A DNA stretch of 64,000 bases, taken from Verpa conica. Its lineage: Eukaryota > Ascomycota > Pezizomycetes > Pezizales > Morchellaceae. The position numbers and the translations under genes were made by a program. How positions within the stretch are numbered: position 1 is the stretch's first letter; every line of letters begins with the position of its first letter. The notes beneath the pieces are model-generated. The model was given only the letters and a program-made list of their open reading frames with translations. It was not told the origin of the DNA and did no database searches. Location: contig JAUFSD010000025.1 in assembly GCA_033030425.1 (NCBI GenBank), positions 558,001-622,000 on the forward strand. Reading direction: 5' to 3'. This document shows, one piece after another, positions 33,697 through 46,023 of this stretch.

Positions 33697-34414
33697 CTAA
33701 CTCACCCCTCTCCCTCTCCCAATCCCACTTCCAATCCCCCTTCCAATCCCCGTACCCCCCCTCACTGTCCTTGACCCAGAAGACCCTCTACCCCCCATCA
33801 AAGATGGAGGCGCTGCGATCTTAGAGCCTCCCCTCTGCGGTCCTATAGTTCCAGTCCTCCTAGGCCCCTTCCCTCTCGCCCCTCTCACTGTAGGAGCTGG
33901 TTTCTTCTCCGCGGCGTTTCTTCTCGCCTCTGCTTCGGCAGCAGCCTTTTCCCTCTCTGCTATCCGCTCCTGCTCTTGTTCGCGTCGCCTCTCGGCTTCT
34001 TGAACTTTATGAGCCATCTCGGATTCGATATCATCAAGATCCTGGGCTGCGCCCTGCCAGTAGCCTGAGAGAAGGAGACGCTGGGTGTGCTCTGTTTGGG
34101 AGAGGATCCTGATCCAAAGGTCGAGGAGAGTGTTGGCTGAGGTGACGGTATTTGAGACAGTCTACACTTGCGATGAGTGACAAATCCATTGATAGGAGAG
34201 GGTGGAATTCGTAAGAACTTTCTACCTCCATATTATCCTTCGCCTTCTCCAAGGAAGTGATTACACCCTCAATAACAGTATTAATCCTCCTAACTCCCAC
34301 TAATTCTGCCTGGAGTGCTTCCTCCTGTGTGTTCTGGTCGATGATATGTGAGCGGGAGCCATGAGGTGTTGCCTGAAGTTCAGAGAGACGAAGAATGTCT
34401 TCTTCTGTGGACAT
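33697..34414 (-). CDS. DUO1: DASH complex subunit Duo1
   Basis: Duo1 is part of the fungal DASH/Dam1 ring that couples kinetochores to spindle microtubules. Exons are 34414-34226 and 34161-33697, joined across a 64-bp intron, giving 217 residues. The conserved Duo1 core spans the splice junction: INTVIEGVITSLEKAKDNME continues into TVSNTVTSANTLLDLWIRIL and then QTEHTQRLLL. An acidic and then basic Arg/Glu/Ala-rich coiled coil follows (EAERRREQEQERIAEREKAA), then a Gly/Arg-rich tail (GRGIGSGIGRGRG). The start is the first in-frame ATG after a non-ATG upstream extension. The gene is divergent from the acidic nuclear-type protein at 35560. Confidence 0.88.
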
Positions 34415-35559
34415 TGTGGAGATTGAGGGTGGGGGATGTAGAGGGGTAGAGAGCTGCCCTGGGTTTGACACCGGCTTGGCAGTAAGTCTTGGCCTGGCGC
34501 TGGTGTTACACTGAGTTCCAACTCAGCCCACAAATAGGGAGGACTACATATGTAAAATACATGTATATCTTGTCCTTTATCTCCTTGACTTACACTAACG
34601 GCCCTTATACAGACTCTGGCAAGATTATTGTAGAAACATGGGGCTCAAGATCCGCAGAGTTATTGGTCTTTCAAGCTCCTAGCGGAGGTGCCCCTGCCCA
34701 CTAATTCTCTATCCCAGGGCTGTGATAAAATAATAGTAGATGCAAGGAGTCAGTCCCCCCTAAACCCTAGCAAAACCCTATCCCAAGCCTTTCATAGGCT
34801 CACTAACAAAAGAGAAGCCGTCCCAGCAATACTTGCTCGATACCCGCGCTATGTTTGATTAGATAACTACCTATAATATTTCGAGTGATATGCCATGATT
34901 CATATGCTTTGGTATATGTAGTAAGTAAGGGATTTTGGGTATTCCAAACCCAGTGCGCCCAAGGAATTCTAGGGGAATGTATGTACCTATCAGTAGTTGC
35001 ATGTATTATTGTACATACATGTACTTGCAAGAATGCGAGTAAACTATTCTACATGAGTATATCTGCATGTATCAATTCTGTGAGTCACTGGATACCGTGA
35101 CAGCTACGCGTGTGGGAGAGGAGGTCGAGCGTGACCGCCCATGAAGAAGCCCCAGGGGTGTATTTACCCGCTCTAATGTTTCCAGTTAGCACCCACTTGT
35201 TTTTCGGCAATAACAACAACAACTGGCAACCCCCGTCACGCTCCCTTTCCTCCGCACAAACTCTCGCTTCTTCAATCAACGCCTGCTTATTTCTCTTCTC
35301 CCTCCTACTCTCTGCCACCATCAAAACCCCTATACCCATTCTCTTACTTGTTCGCCACTGTCACTCCTTTTAATAATAATATAATTGTCGCTGTACTAAT
35401 ACTTTTCTTTCTTCTTTACACGCGTGTCTGTACTCCACGATTGGTTTCTGAACTGCTGCTTCTATCTCAGGGGGTTCGCATTCGTCGTTCCCTCAATACA
35501 ACCACACACAAAGAATACATCCGCTGTCAACAGTTACAGGAAACAACCCATCAACTGTA
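34415..35559. other. Divergent promoter region
   Basis: About 1.1 kb between two divergently transcribed genes. A pyrimidine-rich stretch at 35220-35560 probably forms the leader of the rightward gene. No ORF with family resemblance was found. Confidence 0.5.
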
Positions 35560-37105
35560 ATGAATACCCCTCCCCGCAACCGCACTTCGCGTGCCAACCG
35601 TGTTCCTCCTACCCCACTCCATGGCGCCCGCTTCGACCCCCCACCCCCAAGTTCACAAAAGGCAAAAGATAAGGGGAAAGATGAAGCCTCTTCCTCTTCT
35701 TCATCTAGCTACTCGACAGCTACTCTTTCACCCCCACCCTCGTCACCTCTAGGTCCAAACGAGCCATTTTCGTCATTCGAGAAAACCCATAAATCTCGCA
35801 AGAGGCGGGCATCTATATTTGATGAGGCCGTCGATAAGCCTATAGAAATCGAGAGTAAAGGATGGAAAGAGCTGGAGAAGATGTTTGGGAAGGATTTTGG
35901 GAGGGGGCCAACCGCCGTTCCAAGTGGAGTTGGGCTTCCTACACCGTCAAAGACTCCTGCGAGGAAAAGAAAACATATATCAATTGATTCGGTTGCTGGC
36001 TCTGCGAGGAGGCTGTTTGGGTCATCAAGCTTTACACTTGCCACCCCGGCCACAAAGAAGAATATCCTTGGAGCTATGCCACACGGGAGAATGAAGAGGT
36101 TGGGGGGGTTAGATTTGACGATTGAGGATGAGAATGGTGGTAGCTCTATAAGTATTTTCACCGACAACAATGCTAGGATTCCGAAGTATGACCCTAGTCC
36201 GGAGAATCCATTTATCACTATGAAGGACGGTGTCAAGGGAAAACGACAGAAGAAGAAGGAAAAGAAGGAAAAGAAGGCCGTGGTGGCAAAGACTGTTGAT
36301 GTTGATACGCTTGGTGATGATGGTAGAAGGGAAGACGGAATGGTCTATGTCTTGTGAGTTTTTTGACTATCTAGATCTTGAAAGCTCCGGATTTCTAACA
36401 CCTATGATCTTATACAGCCGTGGGAAGAAGATGTTTCGTAAATTTACCGATATGGATGAGCCTGATGAGCCACTTCCTATAGTCTCTCCCTCATTTCCCA
36501 TCCTTGGGGATACCGAAAGGGAGGGCGAGGAAGTCAGCTCCGAAGACGAAGCCGGATTCGGTGAAGAGGGATTCGGTGAAGAAGAGGAAGAGGAAGAAGA
36601 AGAGGAAGAGGAAGAGGAAGAGGAAGAGGATAAAGAAGTCGATGCTATCTTGAAGAAGCGCTCCTCCATTCGTCCCCGTCTCCTCTTCCCCTCCAAAACC
36701 TCTGAATTAGAGGAATCCGAGGTCGAGGAGGCTGAAACCGATAACGAGGAAGATTTTGTAGCCATCACGGCAGGGGTTATTGAGAAGGAGGATAAGGAGA
36801 TCGACCGGAGTGTCATTTCACGTCTCACCCCAGACTCCGATGATGATTTCTCATCGGACAGCAAGAAGAACCGTGTTCGATTCGAGGAGGATATTTTCAG
36901 TAGCAAGCGTGCTATTTCGAAGAGCGCCTGCAAGAAGACTTCTTTGTTTGACGATAAGGAGCCCAGAAAGCCAATCAGTGGGCTATTCAAGAATCTTGAG
37001 GAGGGAGGGAGAGTCACTAGGATAAAGCGTAGTAGGCAGGACGCTTTCGCAGGGAGTCTAAGTCCACCAAGAACTGGCAAGAAACCAAAGGATCTTCTTG
37101 GTTAG
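35560..37105 (+). CDS. Conserved acidic, probably nuclear protein of unknown function
   Basis: Two exons (35560-36353 and 36418-37105) give 493 residues. The N-terminus is basic and Ser/Pro-rich with PPTP, TPSKTPARKRK and other possible phosphorylation/nuclear-localisation motifs. A central segment (ISIFTDNNARIPKYDPSPENPF) is followed by a Lys-rich cluster. The exon junction encodes GMVYVFRGKKMFRKF, which looks like the most conserved block. The second half has a run of about 19 acidic residues and several SE/ED-rich patches, then basic clusters. I recall similar ascomycete hypothetical proteins with a YTDSKDR-like and a FRGKK-like motif, but cannot name a function. Neighbour of DUO1 in divergent orientation. 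Confidence 0.72.
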
Positions 37106-38709
37106 GCAGATTTGTCTTAGGATAGGAGATAAGTTCTACGTTTTTTTGGTGTCGGGTTGGCCTTTGGCTTGAGGTGTGATACCATTGTATTTTCCCTACG
37201 AGTGTGTTCTACTTTTGTCAGTCAATTTTACTATTTCTCTTACTTTGTCTTAAGCGGTGGATTTTTATCCTATTCTCTACGCCCTTTTATTCCTTCGTGG
37301 ATTTGTACGATTGATTTGTTCCTGGGTATATGTAGCTCCCTTAGTCGGGTATCCTTTTTTTTCTTTTTCAAACGAATTATATTTTAGTGTTCCTTTGTTT
37401 TGGGGAGGGTTGCTTATGATTTTGCTTGGCAGTTGTTTTTTGCTTGGGCTTGAACATATGGAAACAGCAGAAATTGTCTTGCTTAGAATTGGAGTTGGTG
37501 CATGTCTGTTGGTGTGACCCACTTGACGTGATTTGGAAGATTATGGGGGTATTCAAAATTGATGTGGTTTAGGTAATGTGCCAATGAATATATGTAAATT
37601 TTTACGTAGAAGTGCGACTCCCTTATCACTAGTATGATATCTCACTCGTTTTATTTTAATTATCTAGGGGATGTTTTTTCTAGGTATGTGTTTTATAACA
37701 TCACTTGAGTTGATTAGAAGGAAAGGCGGGGGGCTCGTCTTTTTTTTTTTTATATCAAGTGATTTTATTGTTCTGGGTACAAAATCTGGTATGCAGTATA
37801 AACTATGACCTAGGGCTCGTCTTACTTGTACGGTCCTTTTATATATAGCTGGAGGATCATACAAACCCAAAACAATCTCTCCATAAAGCGGGGGTACCGC
37901 ACCATAAAGAGGGCCTAATAGTATGATCATGCGAAAATAGGGTAGATAAACATTTTATAAAAGCACTCCGGACGAGTGTTCGTAGGTTGGGCTAAGGACA
38001 CAACGCATGGATTGCTTTTTGCAGAATCTGCCAGGCCCAGGAGAAACCGAACTACATGGGAGATCTCACAGAAATCTAGAGATCGTGCTGAAATAAGCAC
38101 CTTCTCTCCTTCTATCTCCTTCCCTTCTACAAACCACCGACATCGAAACATCTGGAGCAAGAGTTAGCTTGTGCTCCTTGCAAGCCCTGTCGCAAAATTC
38201 ATGTATTTGGAAGCTTCTATTTGAGCCGTTGCAGGGAGATTTTGTCCCAAGACTTTGGTAACCTAAGGACAGTACGCGTTGTCTAGATTTGGCCACTCTG
38301 AATGTAGATGTGCTTCGCCCCCAAGCATCAAGCAGTAGCATCATCATCGTCCATCGCTTCAACTACCATCGCTATCTCCTTTATCGGCCTATCATTCATC
38401 TCACTAGTAAACAGGTCACCACTACATCTAGAAAAACCATCAACCCAGTTCAGATTCCTCTTTTTCTCAACTTGCCCTACCTAATTTACGCTCTGGATGG
38501 GTTGTCTGTGACAGCCGCCCGCGTTCATTCTTTACTAAAACCCCACCAACCCCCCTTTCTCTCCTTCCAGAATTATTTTCTTTCATTATCGCAACTCTGC
38601 TTTTTTTAATATTTGATTCGTACAGCTATTTCGGGCCGCTGTGTAAGCTATACGCAGTACATATCAGCTTTAATTTACCCCTAGTACCCCCCACGGGCAT
38701 ATCCGCCTG
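37106..38709. other. Spacer upstream of the Tre2-like gene
   Basis: About 1.6 kb. The first part is T-rich with a T(13) run near 37739. A pyrimidine-rich leader approaches the next ATG at 38710 (ACCCCCCACGGG nearby). No supported gene. Confidence 0.5.
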
Positions 38710-41497
38710 ATGAGCGACGAGAAGCGTTCCATGCTAGTTATAGACCCTCCGATCCCGACCTACGAAGAGACCATTGCTTCCCGGGCACCAAGTGATGTCG
38801 GCGATCACACAACAGCAGAGACCTCACAATTGCTTGGAGAACGGGGAAGTAACACCCGAGGCTATCGGCAACCTACTGTTGAGAGTGGGCGGAGTTCCTT
38901 GGAGAGTTCTTTCTTGGAGGATTATGCATCTAGCCGGGGGTCTCAGGATGCTCTAGAACTGGAGATAGAACAGATGGGGGTGCTGGACCCGGGTCAAGAT
39001 GAGTATGGTGGTGACCGAAGTAGGAGGAGGCCTGGAAGGTTACGCCAGAATATAAGCAAGCGGTTATCTTCGATAACGTTGTCATTATCGTCAATAAGTT
39101 TACCGGATTCTTGGAAGGTTAATCCGTTAAGCTGGTTCCGGCGGATTCCAATACCGGAAGTTCCATGCTTTAGGTCTGGGCTGATACCAGTGTATCGCTT
39201 CTTGGGTGTGGTGTTTATATTGATTGTGGTATATACGTTGCTCGCAACAGATGCGATCAACATTAACGGTCCGGGGAATGTTGTTGGCGGACTGGTTAGT
39301 TTTGACCCGGAGGTGGTGCGGCAGTATACAATAGATACGGTGGACCAGGGGAAGATTGAACATAATTTGGAGTATTTGACCAGCTTTGATCATGTTGCTG
39401 GTACTCAAGGAGATCTGGTACTAGCAAAATGGGTAGAACGGGAGTTCAAGAGCTTTGGACTAGAGAGTGTTGAATTAGTAGAGTGAATAATCCTAGCCTT
39501 ATTCAGGAGTCCCTTGCACATAAACTAACAGATTTATTCAGATATTATGCTTATCTTAATTATCCAAAACCCGGGGGGCGAAAGGTTGCAATTATAGACC
39601 CTCCATGGGAAGCAGTACTAGAGGAGCCGAAAATCAACGGCAAAGAAAACACACTTGTTTTCCACGGTCACTCGAAATCAGGCACTGCTACAGGTCCACT
39701 GATCTACGCCAACTATGGGTCACGAGATGACTTTGTCGTACTCGAAAAGCAAGGGGTTGATTTGACAGGTGCGATTGTCTTGGTGAGATATGGTGGGACA
39801 CAATTAGATAGAGCTCTCAAGATTAAGGCTGCCCAGGACAAAGGTGCGGCTGGGTGTATTATATTTTCGGATCCCAAAACAGAAGGTTGGAATTGGCCCG
39901 GGGATGCGGTACAGAGGGGGAGTGTTAGTCTGATGAGCTGGCTTGTGGGAGACGTATTAACACCAGGATATGTGGCTGGGAAGGATGCTGAGAGAATTAA
40001 GAAGGAAGACAGCCTTGCTCTTTTAAAGATTCCGTCACTGCCACTTTCTTGGAATGATGCACAACATTTGCTCAAGTCGCTCAAGGGTCATGGGAAGAAG
40101 GTTGAAAAATCCTGGGAGGCGGGGAATAACTTCAATGAAGAAATCTGGACAGGTGATGTGGAGACCTCACCGAAAGTCCAACTTGATAATTATCAGGTTG
40201 AAGAGGAGAAGCAGCCGATATTCAACGTACTAGGGTTGATAAAAGGATATGACGATTACAAGAAAAGGATTACTGTTGGAAATCATAGGGATGCTTGGTG
40301 TTTTGGTGCTAGTGATCCGAATTCTGGAACCGCCATCATGTTAGAGGTTGCTAGAATATTTGGGCAAATGGTGGAGGTTGGGTGGAGGCCGAGCAGAAGT
40401 ATCATTTTTGCGAGCTGGGATGCCGAGGAGTATAATCTCATCGGTTCAACGTAAGTCTAGACAGCTTCCTACCTTCATCTACTACTACACGCGTATAAAG
40501 AGGTTAACGTGAAGATATATGTAGCGAGTACGTGGAAGATAACATCGAGTCTCTCCGTCTTCACGGAATGGCTTACATCAACCTCGATGCAGCCATTACC
40601 GGAGCAGAATTCTCAGCATCAGCTTCACCGCTTCTTGAAACCGCACTCATGAATGTCTTAGAGCGAGTCAAGGACCCTAAAACCAATGAGACTTTGCGAA
40701 CACTTTGGGGAGATAAAAATCTTCCTGGTCTAGGTGCTGGAAGTGACTATGTAGCATGGCAGGACTATGCAGGTGTCTCTTCAATCGATATGGGTTTTAC
40801 TGGAGGAGGATTCCCGTACCATAGTTGTTACGACAACTTTGAATGGATGAAGACGCATGGGGATCCGGACTTTAGCTACCATAAAGCCATGGCTCAAGTT
40901 CTTGCACTGCTCATTCTTGAACTTGCAGACTCCCCACAGCTCCCATTCAACATGACAAACTATGCCGTTGCTCTCGACCGCTATACTAAAGATCTCGAAG
41001 GGTTTATCGATAGGAAGGTCAAAACCCTTTCATTTAGTGGAGCACATGTAGACTTGACTAGACTTAAAGAAGCTATAGCAACAGCCCACCAGAGGCTTAG
41101 TGAGTTCGATAATAAACATGAACCGTGGATGGACCAGATGGGGACTGTTATGGGAGGACTGGATAACTATGGGACTATTCACCGGAATAGTAGGAATGCA
41201 AGAATGAGTAACTTTGAAGAGCATCTTTTAGATCTGGAGGAAGGTGGAGGATTACCAGGGAGACAGTGGTTTAAACATGTAGTCTTTGCCCCAGAGGTAC
41301 GTTGTGCCTAGTATCACTGGATGACAAGAAATAAATGTATACTAACTTTATGGCTACAGGCATGGAGTGGGTACGAGCCTGGATATTTCCCTGGTATTAG
41401 AGATGCTGTGGAAAATGGGGATTGGGACTTGGCACAGAAGCAGGTTGAAAAGGTAGCGAAACGGATCGATCGTGCGAGTTGGAAGCTTCTCAATTGA
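38710..41497 (+). CDS. TRE2: Tre2-like M28 metallopeptidase / transferrin-receptor-like protein
   Basis: Four exons (38710-39482, 39542-40450, 40525-41296, 41360-41497) give 863 residues, the usual size for this family. The N-terminal cytosolic tail has a PPIPTYEE motif like that of Tre1/Tre2, a possible Rsp5-adaptor contact. A single hydrophobic anchor (FLGVVFILIVVYTLLA, about residues 160-180) makes it a type II membrane protein. A protease-associated domain follows (ANYGSRDDF, VRYGGTQLDRALKIKAA). The M28 domain keeps the zinc-site pattern NHRDAWCFGASDPNSGTA, WDAEEYNLIG, and a distal His in FPYHSCYDNF. A dimerisation-like helical domain closes the protein. Yeast Tre1/Tre2 help sort metal transporters for degradation. 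Intron 1 is placed by the junction VELVEYYAYLNYP. Confidence 0.88.
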
Positions 41498-42431
41498 GAT
41501 TATTGCTATACCTTTTTACTACGAAACATCAGCGCATTCCCCCCCTCTCATTACCTTGGTGCAGGGTATGATTTAGAGCACCCTTTTTTAACTCCTCCTT
41601 CATTTCCCCTTCTTTCCTCCTATATTTCTATTTTGCTTTTAGGAGTTATTTAGGCTTTGTTTCTATTTCTATTTCTATTTCTCTCTTTTCGCGACTTTCA
41701 TGGGCCCTGTAAGCGTGTAAGCTCAAGGGCTTAATTTTCAACTTAGGGCCCACTTGAGCTCAACTAAGGTGGTAGTAGGATCACTGTGGCAAGCACTTAA
41801 ATTAGGAAAGCTTCGAATATGCGTATTTCGAAAAGAGATAGCTACCCTTGGTGTAGATTTGGTATATGTTGAGAGGATGGGTATTTTCGGGGTGACATTC
41901 TATTTTACGAAGAAACTATCTTTTTTTTATCCTAATAATTGGGTTTGTACATATTGGTTTTTCTCGCTTTTTAAGAGGGAACATGGGAATCAGGACAGGA
42001 GGAGGCGACCGTATATTCGTGGGCGTGTATCTAACAGATATATGTTTGAATTTAGGACCGTGACTCTATTACATAAACTATTTAGAGGGTTGGAAGGGAA
42101 CGTTGGTCTCTTTGGTTTGTATCACTTACAGTCACTAGGCAGATATGTTCGTGATGCGGTTTCAGGTGACGAAATCAGCCTCGGCAGGAAAATAAAAACT
42201 TTCCCATAGGTTTAGAAATTTACTATAAAACAAGGAAATAAGATAAAAATCTTCTTTAAATTTCCAATAAATTTCTAGGATTCTGAGTACCTAATAATAT
42301 TATTGAAGCTTTTTTAGATATTTATCTATCATTTGATGAATTTTTAAATTTTACTAAACAGTTCTCTAACTGGTGCTTTGGCCCTTTCAGTAGTGTAGAA
42401 ATTAGTTTTGGCGGAAAAATTGGCAATTTTA
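41498..42431. other. Spacer with a short hexanucleotide repeat
   Basis: A TTTCTA repeat (about 41655-41683) lies in the probable 3' UTR of the Tre2-like gene. A 151-codon frame (41754-42209) starts only at TTG, contains no family motif and is not called a gene. The rest is AT-rich and abuts the mariner element. Confidence 0.5.
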
Positions 42432-42541
42432 CAGTCCCTATCCACAAGTGATGGTGATTCGCTTAGTCAGCGCTCCTCCACATCAAAAGTAGCGAACTCG
42501 GTTGGGAGTTCTTCTGCAGTACTCGATACTAACCGGTCAAA

Positions 42542-44835
42542 ATGGCACAAAATACCCACAAAAAGCCGCGCAAGCCGCATAAAACTAAAACCTCTCGGCG
42601 TGAAATGCAACCAGAAGAGAAAGGGATCATAATCGGTTTATATTACGCATATGGTGTGGTAGCGACAGTAGCCAGTATTGTGGGACGGCCCTGGAGTACT
42701 GTGAAGAATTTCCTTACCAGATTACGCTTGCATGGGAATTCTCTTAACCAGCCGCGTTCTGGAAGACCTGAGAAGCTCAATCGCCGAGAAAAGCGGCACT
42801 TATTGCGTACTGCTTTGAGGAATCGCACGATAACGCGCCGAGAATTACGCGACAGATGCTGCGCCGATGCATCCATCACTACTGTGGATAGAGAACTCAG
42901 AGAAGCGGGTCTTAAAAAGTGGAGAGCTAAGAAGCGGCCACTTTTGACAGAGGATCATGCAGCTGCAAGGTTAGCCTGGGCTTTAGAGCGCCGTACATGG
43001 ACTGCCGAGGATTTTGAAGGGGTGGTTTGGAGTGATGAATGCAGCGTGGAGAAGTCTTCAAATCCTCGGCAGGTCTGGGTGTTTAGAACACCCCCGGAAA
43101 AATGGAACAAGAATTGTATTGATCCTAAACCAAATGGGAAAGGCATATCTTTAATGGTATGGGGTTGTTTTTGGGGTCGGCATTGTGGAACGTTCGTACC
43201 ACTCATCGTCAAATCGGTAAATAAACACGTCTATCTTCGCCTTCTTCAGTGCCTCCTTCTTCCGGTTATGAAACGTGTACAATCAACTATTGGTGACGCA
43301 AGATTCATGTAAGATAATACGCCGATCCACAAAGCTATAATTGTTATGGAATGGCTAGAGTTTGTTGGGATTGAGATTGATAACCATCCTGCCTATTCAC
43401 CTGATCTAAACCCAATTGAGCATGTATGGGTTGAGCTTAAGAAAAGACTTCAACAACAATACCCCAAAATTTTGGAAACCCCTGGGGTAAGGAGGCAGTT
43501 AGACAGAAGCTGGCTGAGGTTTTACCTTTAGTTTGGAATACTATTCCTGAGGAGTTCTTTGAGAAATTGTGGAGGTCTATGCCTAGAAGATGTAACGCAC
43601 TCAAAGAATCTTATACCAAAAAAACCAACAACCTCCCTTTCTGACGAAGAATGAGAGCTTAGAACCATTCGTCAACACGGAAGGTCGACAGTCCCTAGGA
43701 AAAAAAGGATTAAGTATTTAATGGATAGATAACTAAAGAATTTAAAAGGCTCTGCTTTCCAGTGGTAGACTAACGTATTTAGAAAAGAATATGAGTCTCA
43801 CGAACAACGGTTGTTCGTTGACTAGCAAGAATGATTGTCCCTGGGGAAGGACGGGTTTAAGCTATGATTTTGATTGCGAGCAGGCTGCCAAGAATCGGGG
43901 AACAATTCCTCCGCGCTTGGAAATCAACTGAGTCTAGAGCGCCCAAGAACTAGCGGGGTCGATAGACTAGCAACTAAAAAGCGTTGGTTACTAAAAGCCT
44001 CTGTAACTATTGCTAAAATGGTCCGATTTCAAATCCGATTGCACCTATGGATTCGCAGCACTGTCCCCATATACTCTCCGAGTTTGGTTCGGTTGGACGA
44101 ATTTTCCTGACGGTTTTGGGGTTATTTTGGGGTCCAAAACTTGTCTTTTTGTTAGGGAATCAGCAACTCAGGCACTCTGCAAACGGCGGGTGGCACAGTG
44201 GGGCGCTCGGGGGTGTTAGAAACACAGAGTCCCCTAGGTAGGGTAACCCACTGGTGATTCCTGCCGTTCTTGGGTCCTTTCGCAGTTCCTAGTCCAACCC
44301 AGGGTCGTGGCGGAGAGGTATCTTGATCCATATGACCTTGGGGCGACGCACAAGGCCTAGCCCCTATGGTTCGATTCGTGACGCCAGGGTTAATTATCTA
44401 TTTTGCTTTGGCGGCCCTAACTACTAAGCGTAGCTTTCTTTCTCGTTTCGTGCTCGGCCTCGTAAGATTGGCCGTCGGCGTTATTATTCCTCACTGTAGA
44501 ACGGGAGAACTAACTCTGTTCGTGGAGTAAGCTGCTTCGATCTCGTTTAGTATCTCCCGTAGCTATAAGCAGACGCATTACTCTGTCTCACGCATACCGA
44601 CTACAGTGAGCTTTTCCGTCTGAGCTCGCCAGCTCGCTTAGGGATCGGGCTATCATAGTAATGACTTTCCTTAGTATCTATTGACTGGAATGGGATAGCT
44701 AGTCCTATGCCTCAAGGGAGATCCTTAGGTGTCTCTATATGGAGAGGTACTTGAGACTAGTCATGTCGATGGTTAAATCGTCACAGAAGAGTGGAAGCGG
44801 TAATAAAGGCTAAAGGGTGGTATACCAAGTACTGA
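42542..44835 (+). pseudogene. Tc1/mariner-type transposase, inactivated
   Basis: A basic N-terminus and helix-turn-helix region (RRELRDRCC, ITTVDRELREAGLKKW) precede the DDE core. WSDE (near residue 163) supplies the first Asp, a DN pair right after the stop supplies the second, and the NPIEHVW segment leads to the last acidic residue. It is broken three ways: a TAA stop at 43310-43312 in the codon before the second catalytic Asp, a one-base deletion near 43488, and a solo LTR at 43591-44785. The reading frame resumes after the LTR in a typical family C-terminus ending KGWYTKY before TGA 44833-44835. Confidence 0.9.
43591..44785 (-). mobile_element. Solo LTR, family LTR-B, inside the mariner transposase
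   Basis: The 1195-bp unit runs from TGTAACGCACTC to AATCGTCACA with a perfect TSD GAAGA (43586-43590 and 44786-44790). It aligns with the Gypsy LTRs but has several small deletions, including part of the G run at its start. Confidence 0.9.
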
Positions 44836-45028
44836 TTTCTAATTTTTAATTTTTTTTAAATTACCATATATCTTTAATACCTCATATATACTTGTATTTT
44901 TAATTAGAAGCGAATAGCTAGCATGGTGGTTGTGTAATTCAGTTTTCTTTAACCCTCGAGGGGTCGATACTTTGATGTGGAGGGGCGCTGACTAAGCGAA
45001 TCACCATCACTTGTGGATAGGGACTGTA

Positions 45029-46023
45029 GATATATTTCAGGAGTCTTTTAAAAAACAGAAAGATAAGATAAAATCTCAAAAAGGGGTGCATGATCTCAAA
45101 TATCTACTCCTTAAATCACATCTTTTTGGTATCTATATCTGCCCTTCAATGAATTTTCAGAGTTGGGTAGATTTTAGATGTTCCTCTAAGAACCGTGCGC
45201 TGTCTCACCTTAATCCGCATCACAAACATATCTGTCTAGTAGCTGTATGGTAGTAAAAATACTGCACCCCCTTATATAAGATATTTTCCCTAGGTACAGT
45301 CACTATGCAGAAATATTCATAATGAGACAAGTCTAAAATGACAAAATATGTCTCAGTGGGGAATTCCAGTAATGTTGGCCTATGTTAGAAAATTTGTAGA
45401 AATATAGGAACATGTAACTAAATACTCTAAATAGGAACTTGGGTGGGTGGGATGGTAGAGAATTAAGGGAAATTTTGGCTGATAAATTACCTATTGAGGT
45501 TGTTTTTTGGTAGATTTTTGGACTTAGATAAACATAACTTTATGGATCGCTTTGCGCCATCTGAAACTTGTTTCATCACGAACATTTCTGCATACTGACT
45601 GTAATAGCAGACGAGTGATATATCTGAGAGGGTAGATTTTATCTTTTTAGGGTTCAACCTCATGTATAGGACAAGAAATCTCCCGTAAATATCGATAAAA
45701 GAGAAGGTATATGGGTTCGAAAAGAATGAATACATGATGGTACTAACGAAAGAGTAATAAAATAAAAAGTAGATAGCCAAAATCGAGACTAAAAAAAACT
45801 CCAATACTAACTCCGCTCCCTATACTGAAAAAAGGAAAAAAGGAATTTGCCTCGCCCACAGCATCTCAAGAATTAGAAAAGCAAGGGAAGAAAATAAAAC
45901 AAAAAAAAAGCTAGTTATCCAGAGGTCTAGAGCTTGAAATATTTTTACAATCACATCCTTTATACTAACCTAGGGGGGATGCACAAAATAAAGAGAAATC
46001 TGCCCAAAACTGCTATGCGACGA
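45029..46023. other. Spacer containing a TA-flanked MITE
   Basis: No gene. An inverted-repeat element lies at 45297-45601; the remainder is AT-rich and precedes the 3' end of the minus-strand gene at 46024. Confidence 0.5.
45297..45601. mobile_element. TA-flanked MITE (305 bp)
   Basis: The ends CAGTCACTATGCAGAAATAT... and the complement of the right end CAGTCAGTATGCAGAAATGT... match over about 35 bp with five mismatches. TA dinucleotides flank both sides (45295-45296, 45602-45603). This is a Tc1/mariner-type non-autonomous element; its TIR differs from that of the nearby mariner. Confidence 0.75.

Larger units (their letters stand above)
42432..45026 (+). mobile_element. Tc1/mariner DNA transposon, dead, with nested LTR
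   Basis: The terminal inverted repeats are about 60 bp (42432-42491 and 44968-45026), start CAGTCCCTATCC, and are nearly identical. TA dinucleotides flank both ends (42430-42431 and 45027-45028). Without the 1195-bp solo LTR and its 5-bp duplication the element is about 1.4 kb. It encodes one transposase gene, now a pseudogene. Confidence 0.93.

Noticed and set aside
36367..37080. 237-codon minus-strand Ser-rich ORF
   Set aside because: Antisense shadow of the acidic repeat (GAA/GAG codons read as Ser/Leu on the other strand).
41754..42209. 151-codon ORF beside the mariner
   Set aside because: Opens only at TTG, has an odd composition and no family resemblance.
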